Origin: Spongorhabdus nitratireducens
GTDB taxonomy: Bacteria > Pseudomonadota > Gammaproteobacteria > Pseudomonadales > Endozoicomonadaceae
Direction of reading: 5' to 3'
DNA: 64,000 nucleotides
NCBI GenBank assembly: GCA_947387575.1
Contig: CANDOC010000001.1
Location: forward strand, 186,001 to 250,000
The notes beneath the pieces are model-generated. The model worked only from the letters and a program-made list of their open reading frames with translations, had not been told where the DNA came from and did no database searches. The number at the start of each line of letters is the position of its first letter. The stretch's first letter is position 1. Below are positions 8,328-17,770 of the stretch, in pieces. The position numbers and the translations under genes are program-made.

Positions 8328-10835
8328 ATGACGTTAAAACAAAGTCGTCGAGACTTCATAAAAAATAGCGCCGTCGCCGCTACGGCTGCCGCCGCCGGTA
8401 TCAGCACCCAGTCCATGGCGACCAATCTGATTACCAGCAGCAAGGAAACCGACATCCACTGGGACAAGGCACCCTGCCGCTTCTGTGGTACCGGTTGTTC
8501 TGTTCTGGTAGGCACCAAGGGTGACCGCGTTGTTGCTACCCAGGGTGACCCCGAAGCACCGGTTAACAAAGGTCTGAACTGCATCAAGGGCTACTTCCTG
8601 TCCAAGATCATGTACGGCAAGGACCGTCTGCAAACTCCGCTGCTGCGAATGAAGAACGGCAAGTTCGACAAGAACGGTGACTTCACTCCGATCACCTGGG
8701 ATCAGGCGTTCGACATCATGGCCGAGAAGTGGAAGGCCGCGCTGAAGGACACCCGTAACTCGGAAGAAATGCCTCCGGTGGGCATGTTCGGTTCCGGTCA
8801 GTGGACCATTATGGAAGGCTATGCCGCTTCCAAGCTGTACAAGGCAGGTTTCCGCTCCAACCACATCGATCCTAATGCCCGTCACTGTATGGCGTCTGCA
8901 GTAGGTGGCTTCATGCGTACCTTCGGTATCGATGAGCCGATGGGTTGCTATGACGACTTTGAACACGCCGATGCGTTTGTGCTCTGGGGCTCCAACATGG
9001 CCGAGATGCACCCGATTCTGTGGTCTCGTATCACCGATCGTACCCTGTCTCACGACCATGTTCAGGTAGCTGTACTGTCTACCTTCAAGCATCGTTCTTT
9101 CGAGCTGGCGCACAACCCGATTATCTTTACTCCGCAGTCTGACCTGGCCATCGGTAACTACATCTGTAACTACCTGATCCAGAACAAGGCGGTAAACCAC
9201 GAATTTATCAAGAAGCACACTCACTTCCGCATGGGTGTGACCGATATTGGTTACGGTCTGCGTCCGGAACATCCACTGGAGCAGAAAGCGAAGAACCCGG
9301 GCAAGGGTGCTTCCACTGAAATCGACTTTGACGGTTTCGCCAGGTTTGTCAGCGAATACACCGTTGAGAAGGCTTCCGAAATCTCCGGCGTTCCGGTCAA
9401 GAACCTGGAAGAACTGGCCAAGCTGTACGCTGATCCGAACCGCAAGGTCATGTCCCTGTGGACTATGGGTGTTAACCAGCACACCCGCGGTGTGTGGATG
9501 AACAACATCATTTACAACATCCACCTGCTGACCGGCAAGATCTCCGAGCCGGGTAACGGTCCATTCTCCCTGACCGGCCAACCGTCTGCCTGTGGTACTG
9601 CCCGTGAAGTCGGCACCTTTGCTCACCGTCTGCCGGCCGACATGGTCGTCAAGAAGAAAAAGCACCGTGACTACGCCGAGAAGATCTGGAAGCTGCCGGA
9701 AGGCACTATCCCGGGTCAGGTGGGTTACCACGCGGTACTGCAGAATCGGATGCTGAAAGACGGCAAGCTGAATGCTTACTGGGTGATGTGTAACAACAAC
9801 ATGCAGGCAGCCCCCAACATGAATGAAGAGGGCTACCCCGGCTACCGTAATCCGGACAACTTTATCGTTGTTTCCGATCCGTACCCGACTGTAAGTGCCC
9901 AGGCCGCTGACCTGGTACTGCCGACCGCTATGTGGGTCGAGAAAGAGGGTGGTTACGGTAACGCTGAACGTCGTACCCAGCTGTGGTACCAGCAAGTAAC
10001 TCCGCAGGGCGAAGCCCGTTCCGATCTGTGGCAGCTGATGGAATTCTCCAAGCGCTTCAAGGTTGAAGAAGTATGGTCTGACGCACTGCTGGCCAAGGCG
10101 CCGGATCTGCGTGGCAAGACTCTGTTCGAAGTGCTGTTCAAGAACGGCCAGGTTGACCAGTACTCCATGGACGACTTCAAGGGTCGTATTAACCAGGAAA
10201 GTGAAGACTTTGGTTTTTACGTCCAGAAAGGTCTGTTCGAAGAATACGCTGCCTTCGGCCGTGGCAAGGCGCACGACCTGGCACCGTTCGATATGTACCA
10301 CCAGGCGCGCGGTCTGCGCTGGCCGGTAGTGGATGGCAAGGAAACCCTGTGGCGCTTCCGTGAAGGCTACGACCCATATGTAGGCAAGGGTGACGAAGTG
10401 AAGTTCTACGGCAAGCCGGATGGCAAGGCCTGGATCTTCGCGCTGCCGTACGAGCCGCCTGCCGAATCTCCGGACGAAGAATTTGACCTGTGGCTGTCCA
10501 CCGGCCGGGTACTGGAACACTGGCATACCGGCACCATGACTCGCCGGGTGCCGGAACTGTACCGTGCGTTCCCGGATGCTGTCGTATTCATGCACCCGGA
10601 CGATGCCAAGGCGCGTGGTCTGCGTCGTGGTATGGAAGTCAAGATCTCTTCCCGCCGTGGTGAGGTACGTACCCGGGTAGAAACCCGTGGTCGTAACCGT
10701 CCGCCGAAAGGGCTGGTATTCATGCCGTTCTTTGACGCCAGTCAGCTGGTTAACAAGCTGACACTGGACGCCACTGATCCGCTTTCCAAGGAAACGGATT
10801 ACAAAAAGTGTGCGGTCAAGGTCGTCAAGGCATAA
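8328..10835 (+). CDS. napA: Periplasmic nitrate reductase catalytic subunit NapA
   Basis: Molybdopterin enzyme of 835 residues reducing nitrate to nitrite in the periplasm. The Tat signal is [19 protein letters not shown] with a likely cut after QSMA. The [4Fe-4S] motif is [17 protein letters not shown] with the fourth Cys about 28 residues later (GLNCIKGYF). The Mo-ligand Cys is in [15 protein letters not shown] near residue 187. Length matches E. coli NapA (828). Codon use is strongly biased to G/C-ending codons compared with flanking genes, consistent with high expression, and this leaves a long open antisense frame. A perfect GCAA-loop hairpin follows the stop. Confidence 0.97.
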   Translation: MTLKQSRRDFIKNSAVAATAAAAGISTQSMATNLITSSKETDIHWDKAPCRFCGTGCSVLVGTKGDRVVATQGDPEAPVNKGLNCIKGYFLSKIMYGKDRLQTPLLRMKNGKFDKNGDFTPITWDQAFDIMAEKWKAALKDTRNSEEMPPVGMFGSGQWTIMEGYAASKLYKAGFRSNHIDPNARHCMASAVGGFMRTFGIDEPMGCYDDFEHADAFVLWGSNMAEMHPILWSRITDRTLSHDHVQVAVLSTFKHRSFELAHNPIIFTPQSDLAIGNYICNYLIQNKAVNHEFIKKHTHFRMGVTDIGYGLRPEHPLEQKAKNPGKGASTEIDFDGFARFVSEYTVEKASEISGVPVKNLEELAKLYADPNRKVMSLWTMGVNQHTRGVWMNNIIYNIHLLTGKISEPGNGPFSLTGQPSACGTAREVGTFAHRLPADMVVKKKKHRDYAEKIWKLPEGTIPGQVGYHAVLQNRMLKDGKLNAYWVMCNNNMQAAPNMNEEGYPGYRNPDNFIVVSDPYPTVSAQAADLVLPTAMWVEKEGGYGNAERRTQLWYQQVTPQGEARSDLWQLMEFSKRFKVEEVWSDALLAKAPDLRGKTLFEVLFKNGQVDQYSMDDFKGRINQESEDFGFYVQKGLFEEYAAFGRGKAHDLAPFDMYHQARGLRWPVVDGKETLWRFREGYDPYVGKGDEVKFYGKPDGKAWIFALPYEPPAESPDEEFDLWLSTGRVLEHWHTGTMTRRVPELYRAFPDAVVFMHPDDAKARGLRRGMEVKISSRRGEVRTRVETRGRNRPPKGLVFMPFFDASQLVNKLTLDATDPLSKETDYKKCAVKVVKA

Positions 10836-10864
10836 CGCACCTGAGACACAGATAGAGAACAGAG

Positions 10865-10884
10865 GGCTGCCCGCAAGGGCAGCC
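10865..10884 (+). promoter_or_regulatory. Intra-operon GNRA-loop hairpin after napA
   Basis: GGCTGCCC-GCAA-GGGCAGCC is a perfect 8-bp stem with a GCAA tetraloop, in the 119-base gap between napA and napG. No T-run follows, so it is unlikely to terminate. It is well placed to protect the napFDA part of the mRNA from 3' decay and set higher NapA levels. Structure seen; role inferred. Confidence 0.5.
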
Positions 10885-10954
10885 ATTTCAGAACAGGGCC
10901 GGATAGCAACACTTTTAGTGTGACAGCGAATGTCGCACCCCGGGGGTAACAGCA

Positions 10955-11755
10955 ATGAGCGCTGGTGACAAAAGTAACAGGGATAAAGGCAAGACTGCTG
11001 GCAGAAACGTCAGTCGTCGTCGCTTTTTGACTGAAACCGCACAGGCGGCATGTGCCGTCGGTTTGCTGGGTTTGGGACTGACCTTTGTTGCTGAAAAATC
11101 CCGGGTTCATGCCGCCCAGGTGCTGCGGCCGCCAGGTGCGTTGCCGGAAGATGACTTTCTGGCGTCCTGCCTGCGCTGTGGTATCTGCGTTAATGACTGC
11201 CCGTATAACACCCTGAAACTGGCCACCCCGGAAGATCCGGTGGCTACCGGTACACCCTGGTTCAATGCCCGGGAAATACCCTGCGAGATGTGTGACGACA
11301 TTCCCTGTATCAGCCACTGCCCCAGCGGTGCCCTCAGCCCTGAGCTGAAGGATATCGATGATGCCCGAATGGGTCTGGCGGTACTGATCGACCGGGAAAA
11401 CTGCCTCAACCTGCAGGGACTGCGTTGTGATGTCTGCTACCGGGTCTGCCCGCTGATCGATGAAGCGATCACACTGCAGCGAACCCGCAACACCCGCACT
11501 CAGGTGCATGCGGTGTTTGAACCGGTGGTTCATTCCGATGCCTGTACCGGCTGTGGCAAGTGTGAACAGGCCTGTGTGCTGGATGTGGCAGCGATCAAGG
11601 TATTTCCGCGAGAGCTGGCACAGGGTGAGCTGGGCAAGCATTACCGCTTTGGCTGGCAGGAAGAAGAAAGGACAGGTGAAAAACTGGTGCCCTGGGAAAA
11701 CAAAATGCCGGCCCGGATGCCGGGTAACAGTCTGAACGACGGAGGTGACCTGTGA
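10955..11755 (+). CDS. napG: Quinol dehydrogenase ferredoxin subunit NapG
   Basis: Periplasmic iron-sulfur protein of 266 residues working with NapH to pass electrons from menaquinol towards NapC/NapB/NapA. The Tat signal is [15 protein letters not shown] with a cut near RVHA. Four cluster motifs are visible: [39 protein letters not shown] and [11 protein letters not shown]. It overlaps napH by four bases (GTGA), with the napH ribosome site GGAGGT inside its own 3' end. Confidence 0.93.
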   Translation: MSAGDKSNRDKGKTAGRNVSRRRFLTETAQAACAVGLLGLGLTFVAEKSRVHAAQVLRPPGALPEDDFLASCLRCGICVNDCPYNTLKLATPEDPVATGTPWFNAREIPCEMCDDIPCISHCPSGALSPELKDIDDARMGLAVLIDRENCLNLQGLRCDVCYRVCPLIDEAITLQRTRNTRTQVHAVFEPVVHSDACTGCGKCEQACVLDVAAIKVFPRELAQGELGKHYRFGWQEEERTGEKLVPWENKMPARMPGNSLNDGGDL

Positions 11756-12633
11756 GCAAACGTCGTCCTGCTACTGAGGCTGTTGCTGTTAAAGGTATCT
11801 GGAAAGCATTTCGTTTCCTGTGGTTACGTCGGCTGATGCAGCTCTCAATACTGGGGTTGTTTGTCGCCGGGCCGGTGCTCGGTGTCTGGCTGATCAGCGG
11901 TAACCTGTCGTCCAGTTTGATTCTGGGCAAGGTGCCGATGAGTGATCCGCTGGCGGTGCTGCAAAGCCTGCTGGCCGGTCATCCGGTAGTAGCTGTCGGA
12001 GTGATTGGAGCAGGGCTGGTGATTGCACTGTATGCCCTGACCGGTGGCCGCAGCTTCTGCAGCTGGGTCTGCCCGGTCAATATGATCACCGATCTGGCTG
12101 CCTGGCTACGGCGTCGTCTGGGCATTCGTACCAATCACCGGTTGCCGCGCAAGGCCCGCTACTGGCTGCTGGCTCTGGTGCTGGCGCTGCCGGTGGTAAC
12201 CGAGATACTGATTTGGGAGTTCATCAATCCCATCAGTCTGGTGTATCGCGGCCTGTTGTTCGGACTGGGCGCCGGATGGTATCTGCTGGCAGCCATCTTC
12301 CTGTTTGATCTGTTGGTGACATCACGCGGCTGGTGCGGCCATTTATGCCCGCTGGGTGCCTTTTACGGCCTGGCTGGCAAATACAGTCCACTCATTATGA
12401 GTGCTGCACGACGTGAGAAGTGTGATGACTGTATGGACTGCTATGCCGTCTGCCCCGAACCGCAGATTCTGCCCATGGCGCTGAAGCCGAAAAAAGGCTT
12501 CGGCCCGGTTCTGAAAACCCTCGACTGCACCCGCTGTGGTCGCTGTCTCGATGTCTGTGCCAAGGACGTTTTTGAATACCAGGTTCAGTTAAAGAACCAA
12601 CACCCTTTGATCCCCGTGAAAGCGGTGGAGTGA
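11752..12633 (+). CDS. napH: Quinol dehydrogenase membrane subunit NapH
   Basis: Inner-membrane protein of 293 residues with four hydrophobic segments. Two periplasmic/cytoplasmic Cys motifs flank the membrane part (CSWVCPVNM and [12 protein letters not shown]), and two C-terminal [4Fe-4S] motifs follow ([22 protein letters not shown]). The GTG start at 11752 overlaps the napG stop and is preceded by a consensus GGAGGT at 11741-11746. It forms the quinol-oxidising NapGH complex with NapG. Confidence 0.93.
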   Translation: MSKRRPATEAVAVKGIWKAFRFLWLRRLMQLSILGLFVAGPVLGVWLISGNLSSSLILGKVPMSDPLAVLQSLLAGHPVVAVGVIGAGLVIALYALTGGRSFCSWVCPVNMITDLAAWLRRRLGIRTNHRLPRKARYWLLALVLALPVVTEILIWEFINPISLVYRGLLFGLGAGWYLLAAIFLFDLLVTSRGWCGHLCPLGAFYGLAGKYSPLIMSAARREKCDDCMDCYAVCPEPQILPMALKPKKGFGPVLKTLDCTRCGRCLDVCAKDVFEYQVQLKNQHPLIPVKAVE

Positions 12634-12673
12634 AACAGATTATTACATTTGCCATGAAGGCGGAGAAGCAGTC

Positions 12674-13126
12674 ATGAAACACACCACAAGCCTGAAATCC
12701 GTGATGGCCTTTATGCTGGCCATCCTGTTTACCGGTATGGTTTCTGCGGCCGATAACGGTGGCCTGGAATCCCTGCGCAGTGACAGCCTTGAGCTGGAAG
12801 CCCCTGCTCAGGCCATGAAGAAGACTTTCGAAAATGACGGCGTAATGGCCCGCGACTTTATCCAGCAGCCGCCGCTGATTCCACACGATATCCGTGGTTA
12901 CGATATCGACAAGGATCACAACAGCTGCCTGCGCTGTCACAGCTGGAAGAATGCCAGCAAGTGGGGCGCTACCCGTATCAGTGTGACTCACTTCTACGAT
13001 CGTGACGGCAAGCAGCTGGCCGACGTTGCCCCGGGTCGTTACTTCTGCGTCCAGTGTCACGTTGTACAGGCTGATGCCAAGCCGCTGAAGGATAACGGCT
13101 TCGAGCCGGTTGATTCCCTGAAGTAA
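12674..13126 (+). CDS. napB: Periplasmic diheme cytochrome NapB
   Basis: Small electron-transfer subunit of NapAB, 150 residues. It has a Sec signal peptide with a likely cut at VSAA, and two CXXCH heme motifs: CLRCH and CVQCH. Conserved histidines that serve as distal ligands are present (PHDI, THFYDRDG). A GGAG ribosome site lies upstream. It is encoded 40 bases after napH and 18 bases before napC. Confidence 0.95.
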   Translation: MKHTTSLKSVMAFMLAILFTGMVSAADNGGLESLRSDSLELEAPAQAMKKTFENDGVMARDFIQQPPLIPHDIRGYDIDKDHNSCLRCHSWKNASKWGATRISVTHFYDRDGKQLADVAPGRYFCVQCHVVQADAKPLKDNGFEPVDSLK

Positions 13127-13144
13127 AGGACAGGAGAGTAGATC

Positions 13145-13753
13145 ATGAGCAGGGAATTTTTTCTTAAACGCTACTGGAAGCTGCTGACGACTCCGGCAAA
13201 GGTTTCCATGGGCGTTATTTTGGCCTTTGGCTTTATCGCCGGTATCGTGTTCTGGGGTGGTTTTAACACCGGAATGCAGGCAACCAACCAGGAAGAGTTC
13301 TGTATTGGTTGTCACGAAATGAAGGACAACGTGTACGAAGAGTACAAGTCCACCATTCACTACAGCAACCGTTCCGGTGTTCGGGCAATTTGCTCCGACT
13401 GTCACGTACCGAAGGACTGGACTCACAAGCTGATCCGCAAGATCCAGGCCAGTAAGGAAGTCTGGGGCAAGATTACCGGCAAGATCGACACCCGTGAGAA
13501 GTTCCTGGATCACCGCCGCAGCATGGCGGAACGTGAATGGGCGCGGATGAAGGCTAACGACTCTCAAGAGTGCCGTAACTGCCATAACTTCGACTACATG
13601 GATTTCTCCGAGCAGTCTTCCCGTGCGGCCCGCATCCACGGTAAGGCACTGTTTGGTGTTGATGGCAAGCCGGCGACCGGTGAAACCTGTATCGACTGTC
13701 ACAAGGGCATTGCGCACCAGCTGCCCGATATGACTGGCGTAGAAGGCTGGTAA
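13145..13753 (+). CDS. napC: Membrane-anchored tetraheme cytochrome NapC
   Basis: NapC/NirT-family quinol dehydrogenase of 202 residues. One N-terminal membrane anchor (about residues 20-40) is followed by four CXXCH motifs: CIGCH, CSDCH, CRNCH and CIDCH. It delivers electrons from the quinol pool to NapB. With NapGH also encoded, this operon has both electron-entry routes, as in E. coli. Confidence 0.95.
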   Translation: MSREFFLKRYWKLLTTPAKVSMGVILAFGFIAGIVFWGGFNTGMQATNQEEFCIGCHEMKDNVYEEYKSTIHYSNRSGVRAICSDCHVPKDWTHKLIRKIQASKEVWGKITGKIDTREKFLDHRRSMAEREWARMKANDSQECRNCHNFDYMDFSEQSSRAARIHGKALFGVDGKPATGETCIDCHKGIAHQLPDMTGVEGW

Positions 13754-13774
13754 TAACCGGAAGGAGATTAAGAT

Positions 13775-13903
13775 ATGAGCGCACTTGAATCGGCTATCTG
13801 GACCGCACTGGGTTATGCATCCATGCCGGCTATCTTTCTGGGTGGCTTTGCTGCAACCGCGCTGGTGGCCTGCTTTGTGTTCGACAAGTTGAACAAGAAG
13901 TAG
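13775..13903 (+). CDS. 42-residue single-pass membrane protein of the nap operon
   Basis: Short gene beginning MSALESAIWTALGYASMPAI and ending FDKLNKK. One hydrophobic segment covers about residues 12-36. AAGGAG at 13761-13766 is a strong ribosome site eight bases before the ATG. It lies 21 bases after napC and just before the operon terminator, so it is the last nap gene. It resembles the tiny membrane protein family TIGR02808, which as I recall is found beside nap genes in Vibrio and Photobacterium. It is distinct in sequence from classical NapE. The function is unknown; a role in stabilising the membrane electron-transfer complex is a guess. Confidence 0.75.
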   Translation: MSALESAIWTALGYASMPAIFLGGFAATALVACFVFDKLNKK

Positions 13904-13920
13904 CCTCCACCAGGTTGTAG

Positions 13921-13957
13921 AAAAAACCGGTGTAACATATGTTGCACCGGTTTTTTT
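13921..13957 (+). terminator. Strong intrinsic terminator of the nap operon
   Basis: ACCGGTGTAAC-atat-GTTGCACCGGT forms an 11-bp stem with one G-U pair, followed by seven Ts. An A-run precedes the stem, so it could also act on transcripts from the other strand. Confidence 0.9.
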
Positions 13958-14098
13958 GTGCTTTGTATTCGGATGGTGAACGCCTTGATTATTTTAAATT
14001 GTGATCTTCAATAACAGGTAGGCAAAATATCAGGGATGTTCTGGTTCATATTACTTCTGCCTGTTCTCCAATAAAGATGGTGAAGGCTTGCATCAAAT

Positions 14099-16051
14099 AT
14101 GAAAACAATATTTCTACCACTGGTAATTATATTGTTTTGCTTATCCTCAAACCTGCAGGCTCAATATTATTATCAGCGGTTGGAAAATCTGATTATCAGG
14201 ATTTCCCGTGAGCTGAGACTTCCTCCTGATAAAACTGATTATCTACAGCGATTACTGCCAAAATCTTATCTTGTTGTTTATAAGGACAGTTACTGGCATC
14301 AGCCTGGCGTCTGTATGCAGTTCCGGGACAAGAAAAAGTGTTGTGCAATGGTTGCCGATCAATGCTTTGATTTTGAAGTCATAGGCAATACTGATGTGCT
14401 ACCGGTTATTGTTGATGAGTACGGTCATTGTTTTAGCCTAAAAGTTGAAGATGGATTCTGGAGTGGGTGGATAAACCTTGGAGCCTACATCATGCTCCGG
14501 AATTACAATACCAAAATAATAACGCTGGTCCATGAAGATAATGTAAGTTGTTTGAGTGCACTGGAAGAGGAGGAAAAAGAAAACACCGTAGTGATTACAG
14601 CACCTTCAGAAAGCGCCGGGATTGTAGAAAGTTCTGATCAGTGCAAACCGGAGGCAGGAAGCGTCACCTGCTGTCAGAATGAACTACTGGAACAAGACGT
14701 GACTGATCTGGCTGATACAGTGTTTCCAGACATTAATACTGCTTCTGTTCCTGACCCAGTGCCAGAGCTCTTGATAGAATCTCGTATGTCGGGCTCACGC
14801 TATGGCAGAAAGGAGATCACACTGGCAGACTTTCTGGATAAGTTGCCGATAAAGAAAAAAACGGAAGCATCCTCACCAGAAGAGTTTGTTGTTCGTGATG
14901 AATTTCAGGAAGAATCTGGTGTTAGCGATGAATGTCGGGAAGAGTTTTTCTCAGAGAAATTTTCATTAGAAGGCGCAGCTATCAATAAACAGTTTAGAAG
15001 CCGTCCCAGATATTGCCCAAAAACAGTATCAAGTAAACAGGAAACAAAAACCAGGTCACCTCTATCCGTCAGCTCCGTAACAGGAGTGCATGGGGGCAAT
15101 GGTGATATTTCTAAAAAAACCAGAGTCAGGAAAAGGAGACAGGTTCAAAGAAATCAATTCAGTTCTCCTTCAGGTTTTGATTTTCATGTATCACAATCAG
15201 CCTTTATTCCACAGCCTCCACCTGCTGATCCGTGGATGATACAGGGTCACTCTGCTCCGGAAGCTGCGGTTACTATTGAAATCAAAAAAGATTCAGAGTG
15301 TGATGAGCCAGTATCTTGTAAAAGCACAACTACGAGTTCAGAAAAAAGCTCAACAGCAAGCATTACAGGTGATTGTGAGCAAGTAAACAAGGGGCCTCAT
15401 AGCTCTGTGGAACAGAAACTTCGCCATCGTGGAAAGCGATTGGAGCCTGATGGCATATCGGTGGGAAAAGAAACAAAAGAACCCCAGAGTACAGCTCCAG
15501 AGAGCCTTTTGTCGCCAAGAACACGTCCTCATTTGGAAATATCTGATGAAGATCATGACTGGTCTGATAACAGCTGTATGGCATGGCTGTCCTATGTTTA
15601 TGACTGGTGGGGTAAACCAGTCAGACTTAAACAGTTTCTGGTCGATTTTATCCCGGCAGGGCTGAAGCGGGGTGATGTCCGCCTGTATCACCGGGAAATT
15701 ACCCTGTTCAAGGCTATGATGAATATGCAGTGCCTGAGCGCTGCTTATCAGCTTGGCTTGAGTCAAGGCGCCTACGTGGATCTGGCGCGATGTATTTACG
15801 AAACAGACCGGGAGTTGATTGAATTTCTAAACGGATGGTGTGGTAGTGATGAGTTAAAAGAAGTTTGTGTACCTTTATCTGCAGCCAATATTTTTGGTTC
15901 ATACCGTCAACGCTGTGCAGATTTACGCCTGTGTTTTTATAAGAAAGAACGTTTAAGCTGCTCTTTTGAAACAATGTTCTTGCGGAGGCCCTCTAAAAAC
16001 AGGCTTGAAAAAAGACTAATGCAGCTTTTCCTCTCTCTCCCAAAAATATAA
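14099..16051 (+). CDS. Secreted protein of unknown function, probably frameshift-linked to the next frame
   Basis: 650 residues with a clear Sec signal peptide (cut near residue 21, after LQA). I do not recognise the family. The N-terminal ~120 residues look folded and Cys-containing. The middle (about 160-480) is low-complexity, charged, Ser/Thr/Glu-rich and probably disordered. The C-terminal ~160 residues look folded again, with several Cys. The frame ends at TAA 16049-16051, directly after CCCAAAA (16039-16045), which has the form of a -1 slippery heptamer. The -1 frame then continues to 16689 without interruption. Base composition is visibly more AT-rich than the nap genes. It may be a host-directed or envelope protein; no function can be assigned. 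Confidence 0.7.
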   Translation: MKTIFLPLVIILFCLSSNLQAQYYYQRLENLIIRISRELRLPPDKTDYLQRLLPKSYLVVYKDSYWHQPGVCMQFRDKKKCCAMVADQCFDFEVIGNTDVLPVIVDEYGHCFSLKVEDGFWSGWINLGAYIMLRNYNTKIITLVHEDNVSCLSALEEEEKENTVVITAPSESAGIVESSDQCKPEAGSVTCCQNELLEQDVTDLADTVFPDINTASVPDPVPELLIESRMSGSRYGRKEITLADFLDKLPIKKKTEASSPEEFVVRDEFQEESGVSDECREEFFSEKFSLEGAAINKQFRSRPRYCPKTVSSKQETKTRSPLSVSSVTGVHGGNGDISKKTRVRKRRQVQRNQFSSPSGFDFHVSQSAFIPQPPPADPWMIQGHSAPEAAVTIEIKKDSECDEPVSCKSTTTSSEKSSTASITGDCEQVNKGPHSSVEQKLRHRGKRLEPDGISVGKETKEPQSTAPESLLSPRTRPHLEISDEDHDWSDNSCMAWLSYVYDWWGKPVRLKQFLVDFIPAGLKRGDVRLYHREITLFKAMMNMQCLSAAYQLGLSQGAYVDLARCIYETDRELIEFLNGWCGSDELKEVCVPLSAANIFGSYRQRCADLRLCFYKKERLSCSFETMFLRRPSKNRLEKRLMQLFLSLPKI

Positions 16052-16086
16052 CGAGTTCACGCCCGCTCATACAGCATATTCAGGAA

Positions 16087-16689
16087 ATGCTGGATATTGG
16101 GGAGAGGCTCATTAGCCCGGTTGGCTACAAGGTTAATACCAGAGTCTGGGGGCGCTGGGGTGATACTCAATGGTTTATGGATTTTGAAGGGTATTATTTT
16201 TATCCGTTAGTTTATGAACTTTTGCCTCATCTGGATTATTTGAAAGTTTTAGACAAAATTGTTCATGATCACCGTCATCTCTATCATTGCATGCATAATT
16301 TTCTAAAGGTCATGTTATTACCAAGTAATAATCTGAAAAGTATGCTGGATGCCTCGGACTGCCAGTTAAAGGCATTGTACATTGCTCATGAAATTCTTGG
16401 TCAGGATATTATATTGTTATGGGGAGGCGAAGAGGTATTGGTAGTTCCGATATTGGAAAATCAGACCGTGCTTGTTCGATTTATCAAGCATAATATTTAT
16501 TGCGATGAAAATGTTGAAAATTTTAGTTTTGCCGAGATGATTCCTGATGACTGTGCTCCTTCCTGGACGGGTAGTGTCGACAGGTCTGATCCTGTTATTC
16601 TTGTAACTCCTGATCTTATTCACTTTCGCAGGGTCTATTATCCGGATGCGCGAGAAAAAGCCATTAGAATGGCTAGGTATAGAAACTAA
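16087..16689 (+). CDS. -1 frame continuation of the preceding secreted protein, or separate 200-residue protein
   Basis: 200 residues from ATG 16087, but the frame is open back to 16009, overlapping the end of the preceding gene. Joined at the CCCAAAA site it reads naturally (LSLPKNITSSRPLIQHIQEM). No Shine-Dalgarno precedes the ATG at 16087, which favours one longer protein of about 865 residues. There is no signal peptide or membrane segment. The tail has a buried-looking strand and a His (VILVTPDLIHFRRVYYP), vaguely reminiscent of cysteine-protease folds, but no catalytic Cys pattern can be defended. Either programmed -1 frameshifting, a mutation making a pseudogene, or a sequencing error would explain the split. 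Confidence 0.5.
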   Translation: MLDIGERLISPVGYKVNTRVWGRWGDTQWFMDFEGYYFYPLVYELLPHLDYLKVLDKIVHDHRHLYHCMHNFLKVMLLPSNNLKSMLDASDCQLKALYIAHEILGQDIILLWGGEEVLVVPILENQTVLVRFIKHNIYCDENVENFSFAEMIPDDCAPSWTGSVDRSDPVILVTPDLIHFRRVYYPDAREKAIRMARYRN

Positions 16690-16702
16690 ATTGATTGATT
16701 TT

Positions 16703-17602
16703 TTAGTAACAATCTAAATCTTCAGCCAAAACAATTCGACCTGAATAACCGGATTTGACTTCATCCAATACAGTTTTTATTGGCTCGTCATAATGCAGAA
16801 TATGTGTCAGAGCAAGTAATCCAGGATTAACGGCTTTGGCCAGTTTTGCCAGCTGGCTGCTACTTGTATGTGTTTTATTAAAGTACTGCTGCCATCTTTG
16901 TGGCTGACGGTTTAAAGCGGCCTCACAGATCACTTCATGAATCAGGATGTCGGCACCTTTTGCATGCTCAGCCATACCATCGAAATATGCCGTATCACCA
17001 CTGATGACAATCACCCTGTCCGGAGTTGTAATCCGGTAACCGAAAGCTGGTTCGATATCTCCATGAGCAACAAGGAAGGGCCTGATCGACACTTGGCCAT
17101 GGCGAAACTCCCATTGATCATCGTCGTGCTCTTCTACTTCAAGCTGATACATGGTGGGATTACTGACAGGTTGACTGCCTTTGGTTCGAAGTGAAATATC
17201 CTGCTGAAGAAAACAGTAATATCCATTGATCATTGATTGACAGCCTGTCGGCCCATACAGTTTCAACTGTTTGCTTCTTCGCCACCAGTATGTGGCTGCA
17301 AGGGCTGGGATGCCTAGAATATGATCGCTGTGAAGGTGAGTCAGGAAGAGGTACTCAATTCGTGTAGGGTAAAGTGCTGAAATCCCTTTTTGCTGAGATG
17401 CTGTAATGGCATTGCGAACCATGCCGGGGCCAGCATCGAAAACATAGGCCTGTTGATTATAAATAACGGCAACAGATGATCCTGCTCTGGCCGGGTCAGG
17501 TACAGGGGTTCCTGTGCCTAGCATAACAACTATTGTTTCAGATAAAACATATGTTGTTTTAGTTAATAAAATAAAGAATGTTTTCAGGTAGAGTTGTTTC
17601 AT
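16703..17602 (-). CDS. Secreted metallo-beta-lactamase-fold hydrolase (RNase Z-like)
   Basis: 299 residues with an N-terminal signal peptide (about 1-21). The MBL motif is THLHSDH near residue 90, with downstream ligands in ISGDTAYFDG and THILHYDEP and the conserved LGTGTPVPDPARAGSS opening of the RNase Z/arylsulfatase-like branch. It would bind two metal ions. The signal peptide argues against tRNA 3' processing and for a periplasmic or secreted phosphodiesterase or esterase. It is convergent with the preceding gene and divergent from the next. Confidence 0.8.
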   Translation of the reverse strand: MKQLYLKTFFILLTKTTYVLSETIVVMLGTGTPVPDPARAGSSVAVIYNQQAYVFDAGPGMVRNAITASQQKGISALYPTRIEYLFLTHLHSDHILGIPALAATYWWRRSKQLKLYGPTGCQSMINGYYCFLQQDISLRTKGSQPVSNPTMYQLEVEEHDDDQWEFRHGQVSIRPFLVAHGDIEPAFGYRITTPDRVIVISGDTAYFDGMAEHAKGADILIHEVICEAALNRQPQRWQQYFNKTHTSSSQLAKLAKAVNPGLLALTHILHYDEPIKTVLDEVKSGYSGRIVLAEDLDCY

Positions 17603-17770
17603 TTTCTAATTTAGATTTTAAAATGGATCATTTTGATTTTCTTACGTAGTTTTTTGTTGCCTGAATGCTTGATTGTGGTCGTAAATATTACAGATAACAA
17701 AGAGTTTATATAAAATAAGGTTTTTTATTTTATCTACTGTATTAAGTAATATTTTTAAAGCCTTGCTGTC

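Noticed and set aside
8334-10955. 873-codon open frame antisense to napA
   Set aside because: It mirrors napA over its whole length. The strong G/C-ending codon bias of napA removes stops on the other strand, the translation is low in recognisable domains, and no ribosome site precedes it.
10799-11641. 280-codon open frame antisense to napG
   Set aside because: Shadow of napG, which has a Tat signal and four iron-sulfur motifs.
12395-13717. 440-codon open frame antisense to napH-napB-napC
   Set aside because: It crosses three well-supported heme/iron-sulfur genes, has no recognisable protein features and is explained by codon bias.
13960-14098. Repeated tRNA-Arg 3' end that would bound an island
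   Set aside because: No copy of the tRNA 3' segment was found between the nap terminator and the first AT-rich gene.
16087-16689. OTU-type cysteine protease tail
   Set aside because: The helix and His near the end look OTU-like, but no D-G-N-C type nucleophile motif exists at a suitable distance.
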